Source of the DNA: Streptomyces sp. NBC_00443
GTDB lineage: Bacteria > Actinomycetota > Actinomycetes > Streptomycetales > Streptomycetaceae
Length of the DNA stretch: 64,000 nucleotides
Direction: 5' to 3'
Assembly: GCF_036014175.1 (NCBI RefSeq)
Contig: NZ_CP107917.1
Span: 4,650,001-4,714,000 of the forward strand
The notes under the pieces were generated by a model. That model did not search any database. It worked only from the letters and a program-made list of their open reading frames with translations, and had not been told where the DNA came from. How positions within the stretch are numbered: the stretch's first letter is position 1; each line of letters opens with the position of its first letter. Position numbers and translations under genes: made by a program. This document shows, piece by piece, positions 18,488 to 27,031 of the stretch.

Positions 18488-21400
18488 ATGTTTCACGTGA
18501 AACCGATCGATCCGCGTCTCCTCCGATACGCCCGCGCCACCCGCCTCTTCCTGATTGCTGTCGTTGGCCTGGGTGCCGTCGGCGCCGTGCTGGTCGTCGC
18601 ACAGGCGATGCTCATCGCGGAGGCGGTGGTGGGGGCGTTCCAACACGGCATGTCCGCCGCTGAACTGCGCACTCCCCTACTGCTGTTGGTGGCCGTGGCC
18701 GTAGGCCGCGCAGTGGTCGCTTGGCTCACCGAACTCGCCGCACACCGTGCCGGCGCGGCCGTGAAGTCGGAGCTGCGCGGGCGACTGCTGGAGCGGGCGA
18801 CCGAGCTGGGGCCCGACTGGCTGAGCGGCCAGCGGACCGGATCGCTGGTCGCGCTCGCCACGCGAGGCGTGGACGCCCTCGACGACTACTTCTCGCGCTA
18901 TCTGCCGCAGTTGGGGCTCGCGGTGGTCGTACCGATCGCGGTGCTGGCGCGGATCGTGACCGAGGACTGGGTGTCTGCGGCCATCATCGTCGGCACCCTG
19001 CCACTGATCCCGGTCTTCATGATGCTGATCGGCTGGGCCACGCAGTCCCGGATGGACCGTCAGTGGCGCATGCTGTCCCGGCTGTCCGGGCACTTCCTGG
19101 ACGTCGTAGCCGGACTGCCGACCCTGAAGGTGTTCGGGCGTGCCAAGGCGCAGGCCGAGTCGATCCGGCGGATCACCGACGAATACCGCCGGGCGACCAT
19201 GCGGACCCTGCGCATCGCCTTCATCTCCTCCTTCGCGCTGGAGCTGCTCTCGACGCTCTCGGTGGCCCTGGTCGCGGTGACGATCGGCATGCGCCTCGTC
19301 CACGGCGATATGCACCTGTACGACGGTCTGGTCATCCTCGTGCTGGCGCCCGAGGCCTACCTGCCGCTGCGTCAGGTGGGGGCGCAGTACCACGCGGCGG
19401 CCGAGGGCCTGTCCGCGGCTGAGGAGATCTTCGAGGTGCTGGAGACTCCGGCGCCCGCGTCGGGAGGCGCGGCGGTGCCGACTGGGGCGGTGTCGTTCGA
19501 GGGCGTTTCGGTCCGCTACCCCGAACGGTCCACAGACGCGGTGTCGGACGTGTCCTTCGCCGTGGAGCCCGGCGAGACGGTCGCGCTCGTCGGGCCGAGC
19601 GGCGCGGGCAAGTCGACGCTGCTGAAGGCGCTGTTGGGGTTCGTGCGGCCGACCGAGGGGCGGATCCTGGTCGGGGGAGCGGATCTTGCCGAACTCGATC
19701 TTGACGAATGGCGCTCACGGATCGCCTGGGTGCCGCAGCGGCCGCATCTGTACGCCGGGACGATCGCCGAGAACGTACGGCTGGCGCGTCCCGATGCGGA
19801 CGACGCCGCCGTGCGGCAGGCGCTGGGCAATGCCGGGGCGCTGGAGTTCGTGGACGCGCTGCCCCAGGGTGTCGACACCGTGCTGGGCGAGGACGGGGTC
19901 GGGCTGTCAGCAGGACAGCGGCAGCGGCTCGCGCTGGCCAGGGCGTTCCTGGCGGATCGGCCTGTCCTGCTCCTCGATGAGCCGACGGCCGCGCTCGACG
20001 GGGCCACTGAGGCCGGGGTCGTGGAGGCCGTGCGGAGGCTGGCGGTCGGGCGGACGGTGCTGCTGGTGGTGCATCGGCCGGCTTTGCTGGGGGTGGCGAA
20101 CCGGGTGGTGCGGCTGACGGAGGCCGTGGCGCCGATGTCGGCAGAGGCCTCGCCCAGGGCGTCCGTTGACCGTCCGATCGAGCAGGACCTGCACGGCGGT
20201 TCCGCGTCCGACGACGCCGGGACCGTGCCGCTCACCGCAGCCACACACGGTGTTCTCGCCCGCGTCCGCGCCATGTCCGGTCCCCGGCGCGGTCGCCTCG
20301 TCCTCGCGCTGGTGCTCGGCAGCCTCGCGCTCGGCAGCGCCGTCGGGCTCATGGCGACCTCCGGGTGGCTCATCTCAAGGGCCTCGCAGCAGCCGCCCGT
20401 GCTGTATCTGATGGTGGCCGTGACGGCGACGCGCGCCTTCGGTATCGGACGGGCCGTGTTCCGGTACGCCGAGCGGCTGGTGTCGCACGACACTGTGCTG
20501 CGGATGCTGGCCGACACCCGGGTCGCCGTGTACCGGCGGCTGGAGCGGCTGGCACCCGCCGGGCTGCGACGCACGCGTCGGGGCGACCTGCTGTCGAGGC
20601 TCGTCGCGGATGTGGACGCGCTGCAGGACTACTGGCTGCGGTGGCTGCTGCCCGCCGCTGCCGCGACCGTCGTGTCCGCCGGGGCCGTCGGTTTCACGGC
20701 CTGGCTGCTGCCCGAGGCGGGCGCCGTACTCGCGGCCGGGCTCCTCGCGGCCGGGGCCGGAGTCCCGCTCCTCACCGGTGCCGTCGCCCGGCGCGCCGAG
20801 CGTCGGCTGGCGCCGGCCCGCGGACAGCTCGCGACACGCGTCACGGACCTGCTCACCGGCACCGCTGAACTGACCGTCGCCGGCGCCCTGCCCAGCCGTA
20901 CGGCAGAAGCGCGGCGGGCCGACGGGACGTTGACCCGGATCGCCTCACGCGCCGCCTCCGCGACCGCGCTCGGCGACGGGCTCACCGCGCTGATCTGCGG
21001 GATCACCGTTGCCGCCACTGCCTTCGTGGGCGTCCAGGCGGTCGCCGACGGGCGGCTGGGCGGCGTGACGACGGCCGTCGTCGTCCTCATCCCGCTGGCC
21101 GCCTTCGAGGCCGTCCTGGGGCTGCCGCTCGCCGTGCAGTACCGCCAGCGGGTGCGCAAGAGCGCCGAGCGCGTGTACGAGGTGCTGGACGCGCCCGAGC
21201 CCGTACGGGAGCCCGACCGGCACCGGCAGGCGCCCGCATCGACCTTCCCGGTAGCCGTCAGGGGCCTGACCGCCCGCCACGCCGGGCAGGACCGGGACGC
21301 GCTCACCGGCCTCGACCTGACCCTGGAGGAGGGCCGCCGGATCGCCGTGGTCGGCCCGTCCGGGTCCGGCAAGACGACGCTGGCGCAGGTGCTGCTGCGC

Positions 21401-21994
21401 TTCCTGGACGCCGACGCGGGCTCGTACACGCTGGGCGGCGTGGACACGCACGCGCTGGACGGGGACGACGTACGGCGTCTCGTCGGACTCTGCGCCCAGG
21501 ACGCGCACCTCTTCGACAGCTCCGTGCGCGAGAACCTGCTCCTCGCCAGGAAGGACGCCACCGAGGCCGAACTGCGTGATGCGCTGCACCGCGCCCGGCT
21601 GCTCGACTGGGCCGACGGTCTGCCCGACGGGCTGGACACGCTCGTGGGTGAGCACGGGGCGCGGCTGTCGGGCGGTCAGCGGCAGCGGCTCGCGCTGGCC
21701 CGCGCACTGCTCGCCGACTTCCCCGTCCTCGTCCTGGACGAGCCCGCCGAGCACCTGGACCTGCCGACCGCCGACGCCCTCACCGCCGACCTGCTGACCG
21801 CCACCGAGGGCCGTACGACCCTGCTCATCACGCACCGGCTCGCCGGGCTGGAGGCCGTGGACGAGGTGGTCGTCCTGGACGAGGGGCGGGTGGTGCAGCG
21901 GGGCACGTTCGCGGAGCTGGTCACTGTGGACGGGCCGCTGCGGGGGATGGTGGAGCGGGAGGAGCAGTCGGATCTGCTGGTGGGGGCGCCGTAG
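18488..21994 (+). CDS. cydCD: Fused CydC-CydD ABC transporter
   Basis: A 1168-residue protein made of two ABC exporter half-transporters in one chain. The first half has membrane helices, Walker A GPSGAGKST (about 367-375) and signature LSAGQRQRLALARAF with LLLDEPTAALD. The second half has Walker A GPSGSGKTT (about 953-961) and LSGGQRQRLALARALL with VLDEP. Elsewhere CydDC exports reduced thiols or haem-related compounds needed for bd oxidase assembly. I chose ATG 18488 (MFHVKPIDPRLLRY); the start codon and first codons are themselves a parS site. The fusion is usual in actinomycetes. Confidence 0.95.
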   Translation: MFHVKPIDPRLLRYARATRLFLIAVVGLGAVGAVLVVAQAMLIAEAVVGAFQHGMSAAELRTPLLLLVAVAVGRAVVAWLTELAAHRAGAAVKSELRGRLLERATELGPDWLSGQRTGSLVALATRGVDALDDYFSRYLPQLGLAVVVPIAVLARIVTEDWVSAAIIVGTLPLIPVFMMLIGWATQSRMDRQWRMLSRLSGHFLDVVAGLPTLKVFGRAKAQAESIRRITDEYRRATMRTLRIAFISSFALELLSTLSVALVAVTIGMRLVHGDMHLYDGLVILVLAPEAYLPLRQVGAQYHAAAEGLSAAEEIFEVLETPAPASGGAAVPTGAVSFEGVSVRYPERSTDAVSDVSFAVEPGETVALVGPSGAGKSTLLKALLGFVRPTEGRILVGGADLAELDLDEWRSRIAWVPQRPHLYAGTIAENVRLARPDADDAAVRQALGNAGALEFVDALPQGVDTVLGEDGVGLSAGQRQRLALARAFLADRPVLLLDEPTAALDGATEAGVVEAVRRLAVGRTVLLVVHRPALLGVANRVVRLTEAVAPMSAEASPRASVDRPIEQDLHGGSASDDAGTVPLTAATHGVLARVRAMSGPRRGRLVLALVLGSLALGSAVGLMATSGWLISRASQQPPVLYLMVAVTATRAFGIGRAVFRYAERLVSHDTVLRMLADTRVAVYRRLERLAPAGLRRTRRGDLLSRLVADVDALQDYWLRWLLPAAAATVVSAGAVGFTAWLLPEAGAVLAAGLLAAGAGVPLLTGAVARRAERRLAPARGQLATRVTDLLTGTAELTVAGALPSRTAEARRADGTLTRIASRAASATALGDGLTALICGITVAATAFVGVQAVADGRLGGVTTAVVVLIPLAAFEAVLGLPLAVQYRQRVRKSAERVYEVLDAPEPVREPDRHRQAPASTFPVAVRGLTARHAGQDRDALTGLDLTLEEGRRIAVVGPSGSGKTTLAQVLLRFLDADAGSYTLGGVDTHALDGDDVRRLVGLCAQDAHLFDSSVRENLLLARKDATEAELRDALHRARLLDWADGLPDGLDTLVGEHGARLSGGQRQRLALARALLADFPVLVLDEPAEHLDLPTADALTADLLTATEGRTTLLITHRLAGLEAVDEVVVLDEGRVVQRGTFAELVTVDGPLRGMVEREEQSDLLVGAP
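18489..18504. other. parS site overlapping the cydCD start codon (15/16)
   Basis: tgtttcacgtgaaacc has one terminal mismatch to parS. It begins at the second base of the cydCD ATG and encodes MFHVKP. It lies 38 bp from the perfect parS copy at 18451. Confidence 0.82.
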
Positions 21995-22179
21995 CGGCCG
22001 ACCGGCCCGTGGCCGTGGGCGCTGTCTGTCCGGCATTCCACCCGCAGGCGGCCGACGTGGGCGGTGACGCTCGTCGGCGCTCGTGTCAACGGCCGCACTG
22101 ACCCATCCGCAGCAACACGTCCCCCAGCTGTACGACTTGAACAGGGCCCTCGCCCGCCCCGCGGGCCAGGATCGCTGAC

Positions 22180-23250
22180 ATGTGCTCATATCGCCGTCGC
22201 CTCCTGGTCGTTCCGGCGCTGCTGTGTGCGCTCGTCGGCCTCGTGGCCCGGCCCGCCTACGCGGGCGGTGACGGCAAGGGCACTCCTGGCCACAACGGCA
22301 CCGACTCGGCCCTCAGCGCACGGGTGGTCAAGCTGTACGAGGACGCGGCCCGGGCGACGGAGCGGTACGAGGCGGGGCGGAAGCAGGCTGAGACGCGGCG
22401 GGCGAAGGCACTGCGCATCGAGGCGCTGCTCGAACGGGAGCGGCGGGAGATCGGCGTCCTGCGTGAGGACCTGGGCCGGATCGCGCGCGCCCAGTACCGC
22501 GACGGCGGCGGCATGCCGCTCACCGCGCAGATCATCCTCGCGACCAGCCCGGACCAGTTGATGCGCGGTCAGCATGTGTTCTCGCAGGCGAACCTGGCCG
22601 TCGCCAACTCCATCGAGAAGAGCCACCGTGCCGAGGTGCGGCTTGCCGGGGACGAGGCCAAAGCCGCGGCGGCCTGGCAGGTGCTGGAGAAGCGCAACGC
22701 CGAGCTCGCCGTACTGAAGCAGGGCATCGAGGACAAGCTCGAAGAGGCGCGGTGGGAGTTGCAGGGGCAGGCCGACGTCTCCGTGGCCGCCGGATCGTGC
22801 CCGGGCGCGGTGCGGCTCGACCAGAAGGAGACGGACGGCACGAGCGCCTGGGTCACGCCGGTCGCGAAGTACGAGCTGTCCGCCGCGTTCGGCAGCGGCG
22901 GAAAGCGCTGGGCGAAACGGCACACCGGGCAGGATTTCGCGGTGCCGATCGGCACGCCCGTGCGGGCGGTCGGGGACGGGCGTGTGGTGAAGGTGGCGTG
23001 CGCAGGCGCCTTCGGCATGGAGGTCGTAGTCCGGCACACGGACGGCTACTACACGCAGTACGCCCACCTCGCCGCCGTTGCCGTCGACCAGGACGAGCGG
23101 GTCGACACCGGGCAGTGGATCGGCCAGTCGGGCACGACCGGCAACTCCACCGGCCCGCACCTGCACTTCGAGGTGCGGGTCACTCCGGAACTGGGCTCGG
23201 GGGTGGACCCGGTGCCGTGGCTCTCCGAACGCGGAGTGCCGCTCGGGTAG
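22180..23250 (+). CDS. Secreted M23 metallopeptidase
   Basis: A 356-residue exported cell-wall endopeptidase. A signal peptide (MCSYRRRLLVVPALLCALVG, ending near AYA/GGD) precedes a coiled-coil region (residues 45-200). A C-terminal M23 domain follows, with KRHTGQDFAVP (zinc His and Asp) and GPHLHFEVR (active-site HxH). Such proteins cut peptidoglycan cross-links or activate amidases. It ends 98 bp before the convergent HAD gene, with an inverted-repeat element between. Confidence 0.9.
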   Translation: MCSYRRRLLVVPALLCALVGLVARPAYAGGDGKGTPGHNGTDSALSARVVKLYEDAARATERYEAGRKQAETRRAKALRIEALLERERREIGVLREDLGRIARAQYRDGGGMPLTAQIILATSPDQLMRGQHVFSQANLAVANSIEKSHRAEVRLAGDEAKAAAAWQVLEKRNAELAVLKQGIEDKLEEARWELQGQADVSVAAGSCPGAVRLDQKETDGTSAWVTPVAKYELSAAFGSGGKRWAKRHTGQDFAVPIGTPVRAVGDGRVVKVACAGAFGMEVVVRHTDGYYTQYAHLAAVAVDQDERVDTGQWIGQSGTTGNSTGPHLHFEVRVTPELGSGVDPVPWLSERGVPLG

Positions 23251-23256
23251 GCCCAG

Positions 23257-23353
23257 GGTCTGTCGTTTGGATCACGCCGGCGTCGCGGGGTCTCGGGTCG
23301 GCTGAAGGGCGCGGTACCTCCCAGCCGACCTGACCCAAATGACAGGTCCTAGT
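23257..23353. repeat. Inverted-repeat element / bidirectional terminator
   Basis: The 97-bp spacer between two convergent genes is bounded by imperfect inverted ends (GGTCTGTCGTTTGG and, inverted, GACCTGTCATTTGG; 11 of 14 match). Inside is a second stem GGTCGGCT / AGCCGACC. It may be a MITE-like relic, because I recall similar ends in scattered Streptomyces repeats, and could serve as a bidirectional terminator. The right end runs into the HAD stop codon. Confidence 0.5.
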
Positions 23354-24218
23354 CCCGCTTCGCCAGCAGCTGTTCGATCACCACGGCCACGCCGTCCTCG
23401 TTGTTGGCGACCGTCCGCCCCGACGCGGCGGCGATGACATCCGGGTGCGCGTTGCCCATCGCGTAGGACTGGCCCGCCCACGTCAGCATCTCGACGTCGT
23501 TGGGCATGTCCCCGAAGGCCACGACCTCCTCGTGCGAGATGCCGCGCTCGGCGCAGCACAGGGCGAGCGTGCTGGCCTTGGAGACGCCGGGGCCGCTGAT
23601 CTCCAGCAGGGCGCTGGGGCTGGAGCGGGTGACGTTGGCCCGGTCGCCGATGGCGAGGCGGGCGAGGGTGAGGAAGGCGTCGGGGTCGAGGGTGGGGTGG
23701 TAGGCGAGGATCTTGAGCACCGGTTCGCCGGCTCCGGGGGCGTCCGGCGCCAGGAGGTCCTCGGCCGGCGCGAGGTTGTCCGGTATCTCCATGTGCAGCT
23801 TGGGATAGCCCGGCTCCTGGTAGAAGCCGTACGTCTGCTCCACCGCGTACACCGTGCCCTCAGCCGCGTCACGCAGCAGTCGTACGGCGTCCAGGGCGTT
23901 CTCGCGGGCCAGCTCGCGCACCTTCACGAACTGATGGGTGCCGGGGCCGCCGTGCAGGTCGACCACGGCGGCGCCGTTGCCGCAGATCGCCAGGCCGTGC
24001 CCGTGCACGTGGTCGCTGACGACGTCCATCCAGCGCGCGGGGCGGCCGGTGACGAAGAACACCTCGATGCCCGCCTCCTCGGCGGCGGCAAGCGCGGCGA
24101 CCGTGCGAGGGGAGACGGACTTGTCGTCCCGCAGCAACGTGCCGTCCAGGTCGGTGGCGATGAGCCGCGGGCGGACAGCGGCGGCCGGGGTCTGGGGCTG
24201 TCGAGTCGCTGAGGTCAC
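23349..24218 (-). CDS. HAD-family (Cof-type) phosphatase
   Basis: A 289-residue HAD hydrolase. Motif I is ATDLDGTLL, motif II includes VTGRP, motif III Lys is in SKASTLALC, and motif IV is GDMPNDVEML, with a type IIB cap between. I chose GTG 24218, with GGGAG upstream; ATG 24236 is an alternative. It likely dephosphorylates small sugar or nucleotide phosphates. A paralogue of the same type sits at 34763-35566, downstream of serS. Confidence 0.9.
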   Translation of the reverse strand: MTSATRQPQTPAAAVRPRLIATDLDGTLLRDDKSVSPRTVAALAAAEEAGIEVFFVTGRPARWMDVVSDHVHGHGLAICGNGAAVVDLHGGPGTHQFVKVRELARENALDAVRLLRDAAEGTVYAVEQTYGFYQEPGYPKLHMEIPDNLAPAEDLLAPDAPGAGEPVLKILAYHPTLDPDAFLTLARLAIGDRANVTRSSPSALLEISGPGVSKASTLALCCAERGISHEEVVAFGDMPNDVEMLTWAGQSYAMGNAHPDVIAAASGRTVANNEDGVAVVIEQLLAKRD

Positions 24219-24346
24219 TGAGCCATTCTCCCGCATATGCCTGCACGGCCGTGCAGCAGGCCGCACATCTGAGTCCTCACTGAGGAGAAACCGCCCCTGC
24301 GAACACCGCCCGCATCCCCCTGACCAGCATCGTCGCTCGCGTGAGC

Positions 24347-25249
24347 TCAGTGCAGCTGGGCCGTCGCCTCCATGGCGATCTGCTCGAAGACCTTCTCGTC
24401 GGCCGCGAAGTCCGAGTCCGGGATCGGCCAGTGGACCACGATCTCGGTGAATCCCAGCTCCTGATGGCGCCCGGCGAAGTCCACGAACGCGTCGAGGGAC
24501 TCCAGCGGACGACCGCGGTCCGGGGTGAACCCGGTCAGCAGGATCTTGTCGAGCCCGGCCACGTCCCGGCCGATCTCGGCGCAGGCGTCGGCCAGTTTCC
24601 CGACCTGTCCGCGAATGGCTTGAACCGACTGTTCAGGAGTGCCGTTCTCGTACAGCTTCGGGTCGCCCGTCGTCACCCACGCCTGTCCATGGCGTGCGGC
24701 GAGCCGCAGTCCGCGCGGCCCGGTCGCGGCGACCGCGAACGGCAGCCGGGGGCGCTGCACACAGCCCGGGATGTTGCGCGCCTCGTGCGCCGAGTAGAAG
24801 TCGCCCTCGTATGACACCGAGTCCTCGGTCAGCAGTTGGTCCAGCAGTGCGGTGAACTCGGCGAACCGGTCGGCACGCTCGCGCGGGGTCCATGGCTCCT
24901 GGCCGAGCGCGGTGGCGTCGAAGCCGGTGCCGCCCGCGCCGATGCCGAGCGTGACCCGGCCGCCCGAGATGTCATCGAGCGAGATCAGCTCCTTGGCGAG
25001 GTTCACCGGATGCCGGAAGTTCGGCGAGGTCACCAGGGTGCCCAGCCGTAGCCGGTCGGTGACCGCCGCGGCGGCGGTCAGCGTCGGCACGGCGCCGAAC
25101 CAGGGGCCGTCCCGGAAGCTCCGCCAGGACAGGTGGTCGTAGGTGTACGCGGTGTGGAAGCCGAGCTCCTCCGCGCGCTGCCATGCCTCGCGGCCCCCCT
25201 CGGACCAGCGGCGGTGAGGGAGGATCACGGTGCTCAAGCGCATACTCAT
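24347..25249 (-). CDS. LLM-class F420-dependent oxidoreductase
   Basis: A 300-residue luciferase-like monooxygenase-fold protein, of the type that usually uses coenzyme F420 in actinobacteria. Marks are VLPHRRW-like [33 protein letters not shown] and GIGAGG. The ATG at 25249 is chosen because the upstream codons (SRET...) are the translated complement of a parS site. The substrate is unknown. Confidence 0.88.
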   Translation of the reverse strand: MSMRLSTVILPHRRWSEGGREAWQRAEELGFHTAYTYDHLSWRSFRDGPWFGAVPTLTAAAAVTDRLRLGTLVTSPNFRHPVNLAKELISLDDISGGRVTLGIGAGGTGFDATALGQEPWTPRERADRFAEFTALLDQLLTEDSVSYEGDFYSAHEARNIPGCVQRPRLPFAVAATGPRGLRLAARHGQAWVTTGDPKLYENGTPEQSVQAIRGQVGKLADACAEIGRDVAGLDKILLTGFTPDRGRPLESLDAFVDFAGRHQELGFTEIVVHWPIPDSDFAADEKVFEQIAMEATAQLH

Positions 25250-25273
25250 GCATCGAGCGTATGCGGCCGAATG

Positions 25274-25289
25274 GGTTTCACGTGAAACA
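25274..25289. other. parS site (15/16)
   Basis: ggtttcacgtgaaaca has one terminal mismatch to parS. It sits 25 bp upstream of the F420-dependent oxidoreductase gene. Confidence 0.82.
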
Positions 25290-25328
25290 GCCACCGCCCG
25301 CGGCTGCTCGGCCACGGAGCGAGGTCGA

Positions 25329-25883
25329 TCACCCGGTGTGCGCCTCGGGGAACCGCAGATACTCCGGCGGCGCGGCCTTCGTCAGCCACACCCCGTTAGC
25401 GCTGACGTGGAAGACGTGGCCGTCGCGGTGCATGGCGCCGGCGTCCACGGAGAGCACCACCGGGCGGCCGCGCCGGGCGCCGACCCGCGTCGCTGTCTCA
25501 CGGTCGGCGGAGAGGTGCACGTCGTGCCTGTTCATGGGCAGGAGGCCGGCGCTGCGAATCGCGTCCAGGTTGCGGGCCACGGTGCCGTGGTAGAGGAAGG
25601 GCGGCGGCGTCGCCGGGGGCAGTCCGAGTTCGACGTCGATGCTGTGGCCCTGGCTGGCGCGGATCCGGGTGCCCTCGATCGCGAAGCGCTGCTTGTCATT
25701 GGCGGCCACCACGTGATCCAGCTCTTCCCGGGTGACCCGGAATCCGTGCGCCGTCGCGGCGGCGATCAGTGTCTCGATCTCGACCCAGCCGCCCTCGTCG
25801 AGGGTGAGCCCGATGCGCTCGGGCTGGTGGCGCAGGTGCTTCGAGAGGTACTTCGACACCTTCACGGTGCGTCTTTCGTCCAT
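25329..25883 (-). CDS. kptA: RNA 2'-phosphotransferase (KptA/Tpt1)
   Basis: A 184-residue enzyme that in eukaryotes and archaea removes a 2'-phosphate left at tRNA splice junctions, using NAD. Motifs are LSKHLRHQPERIGL (N-terminal Arg-His), FLYHGT and DVHLSADRETA, with length normal for bacterial KptA. Bacteria lack that splicing pathway, so its cellular substrate is unclear; removal of 2'-phosphates or ADP-ribosylation-type reactions on RNA ends are possible. The gene is followed upstream by a DnaA-box cluster. Confidence 0.9.
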   Translation of the reverse strand: MDERRTVKVSKYLSKHLRHQPERIGLTLDEGGWVEIETLIAAATAHGFRVTREELDHVVAANDKQRFAIEGTRIRASQGHSIDVELGLPPATPPPFLYHGTVARNLDAIRSAGLLPMNRHDVHLSADRETATRVGARRGRPVVLSVDAGAMHRDGHVFHVSANGVWLTKAAPPEYLRFPEAHTG

Positions 25884-25939
25884 GCCACCAGACTGCCGGG
25901 GGAGGCCCGAATCACGCGAACGATTTCACTCCGGATGTT

Positions 25940-25993
25940 TGATCCACAACCAAGTACGGTTATCCACAGGGGAATTGGCGATTCTGTGGACAA
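25940..25993. other. DnaA-box cluster 1
   Basis: Three DnaA-box-like 9-mers lie within 54 bp of the kptA/MerR gap: TGATCCACA (25940-25948), TTATCCACA (25960-25968) and, on the other strand, TTGTCCACA (25985-25993). The Streptomyces consensus is TTGTCCACA. The cluster may bind DnaA away from oriC. Confidence 0.6.
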
Positions 25994-26005
25994 CGAGCCG
26001 TCGTT

Positions 26006-27031
26006 TCAAGGGGTTTCGTCAAGATCATCTGATGTGCCGTGACTTGCGGCCAGCCGGTCCAAGGTCCGGGCCCGCACTTCCCGTTCGGCAGCCAGTGTGA
26101 TGAACTCCGCTGACTGCTTTGCGCCAACCAGGCTCTCCACCGCCTGCATTGTCACCTCGGGTACGGACACCGTTCTCGTCCGGTTCTGCGGTTCCGGGCT
26201 CGCGTCCGCCCCCAAGTGCTGACGCAGATGCTGAACCGCCAACAGCCGCATGGCGCGGGCGAGTTCCGCGTCCACGGTGTGCTGGGCGAGTGGACGCAAC
26301 CGTCGTACGAGAGTGGCCGCCTCGGCGGCCTCCGCGTCCGTCGGGCGGTGCGAGCCGTCGAGGTAGCGCGCGAAGACGTGCTCGGTGGTGAACTCCAGGA
26401 AACGGGCGGCGATGTGCTCGACCTGGCCCCTCAACTCCCGCAGATGGTCAGAGATCGCGGACAGCGGAACCCCGGCGGAGTGCAACTCGACCGCGACGGA
26501 GAGCTCTTGAGGGCTCGGAACGACGAAGGAGTCCTCGTCGCCGGGGACTGCTTCGAGTACGCCGAGCTCGACGGCCTCGGCCACCGCCGCGTCGTCCGGG
26601 GTGCCTCCGAAGCGCTCCTCCAGCTCGGCACGCGAGATCCGTACCGCCTCCTCGTCGGTCCACGGCCCGTCCACCTCGGCGACCAGCCCGAGCACCCCAC
26701 CGAGGCCACGACCGGCGTCCCAGGCCTCCAGGAGCTCCTTGATGGACGCCAGGGTGTAGCCGCGGTCGAGGAGATCGGCGATCTGGCGCAGGCGGTTGAG
26801 ATGGGCGTCCGCGTAGAGGTTGGCCCGGCCACGGCGCTCCGGGCGGGGGAGCAGGCCGCGGTCCTGGTAGGCACGGATGGTGCGGACGGTGGCGCCGCTG
26901 AGGTGCGCGAGGTCCTCGATCCGGTAGGCGGGCGCAGGCGCCGACCCGGCCGCGCGCCCGGCATCACCGCGCCTCCCGGGCCGGCCCTCGCCGCCAACCG
27001 CTCCCCCGCGCGCAGGCTCCCCGTCGCTCAT
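26006..27031 (-). CDS. MerR-family transcriptional regulator
   Basis: A 341-residue MerR-type regulator. A Gly/Arg-rich leader of about 30 residues precedes the winged helix (YRIEDLAHLSGATVRTIRAYQ, GLLPRPERRG) and dimerisation helix. The long C-terminal region shows no metal-binding Cys and does not resemble a known drug-binding domain. Its ATG overlaps the stop of the hydrolase-SDR gene (ATGA), so it is the last gene of a three-gene operon with the M24 peptidase, and probably regulates it. Confidence 0.88.
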   Translation of the reverse strand: MSDGEPARGGAVGGEGRPGRRGDAGRAAGSAPAPAYRIEDLAHLSGATVRTIRAYQDRGLLPRPERRGRANLYADAHLNRLRQIADLLDRGYTLASIKELLEAWDAGRGLGGVLGLVAEVDGPWTDEEAVRISRAELEERFGGTPDDAAVAEAVELGVLEAVPGDEDSFVVPSPQELSVAVELHSAGVPLSAISDHLRELRGQVEHIAARFLEFTTEHVFARYLDGSHRPTDAEAAEAATLVRRLRPLAQHTVDAELARAMRLLAVQHLRQHLGADASPEPQNRTRTVSVPEVTMQAVESLVGAKQSAEFITLAAEREVRARTLDRLAASHGTSDDLDETP

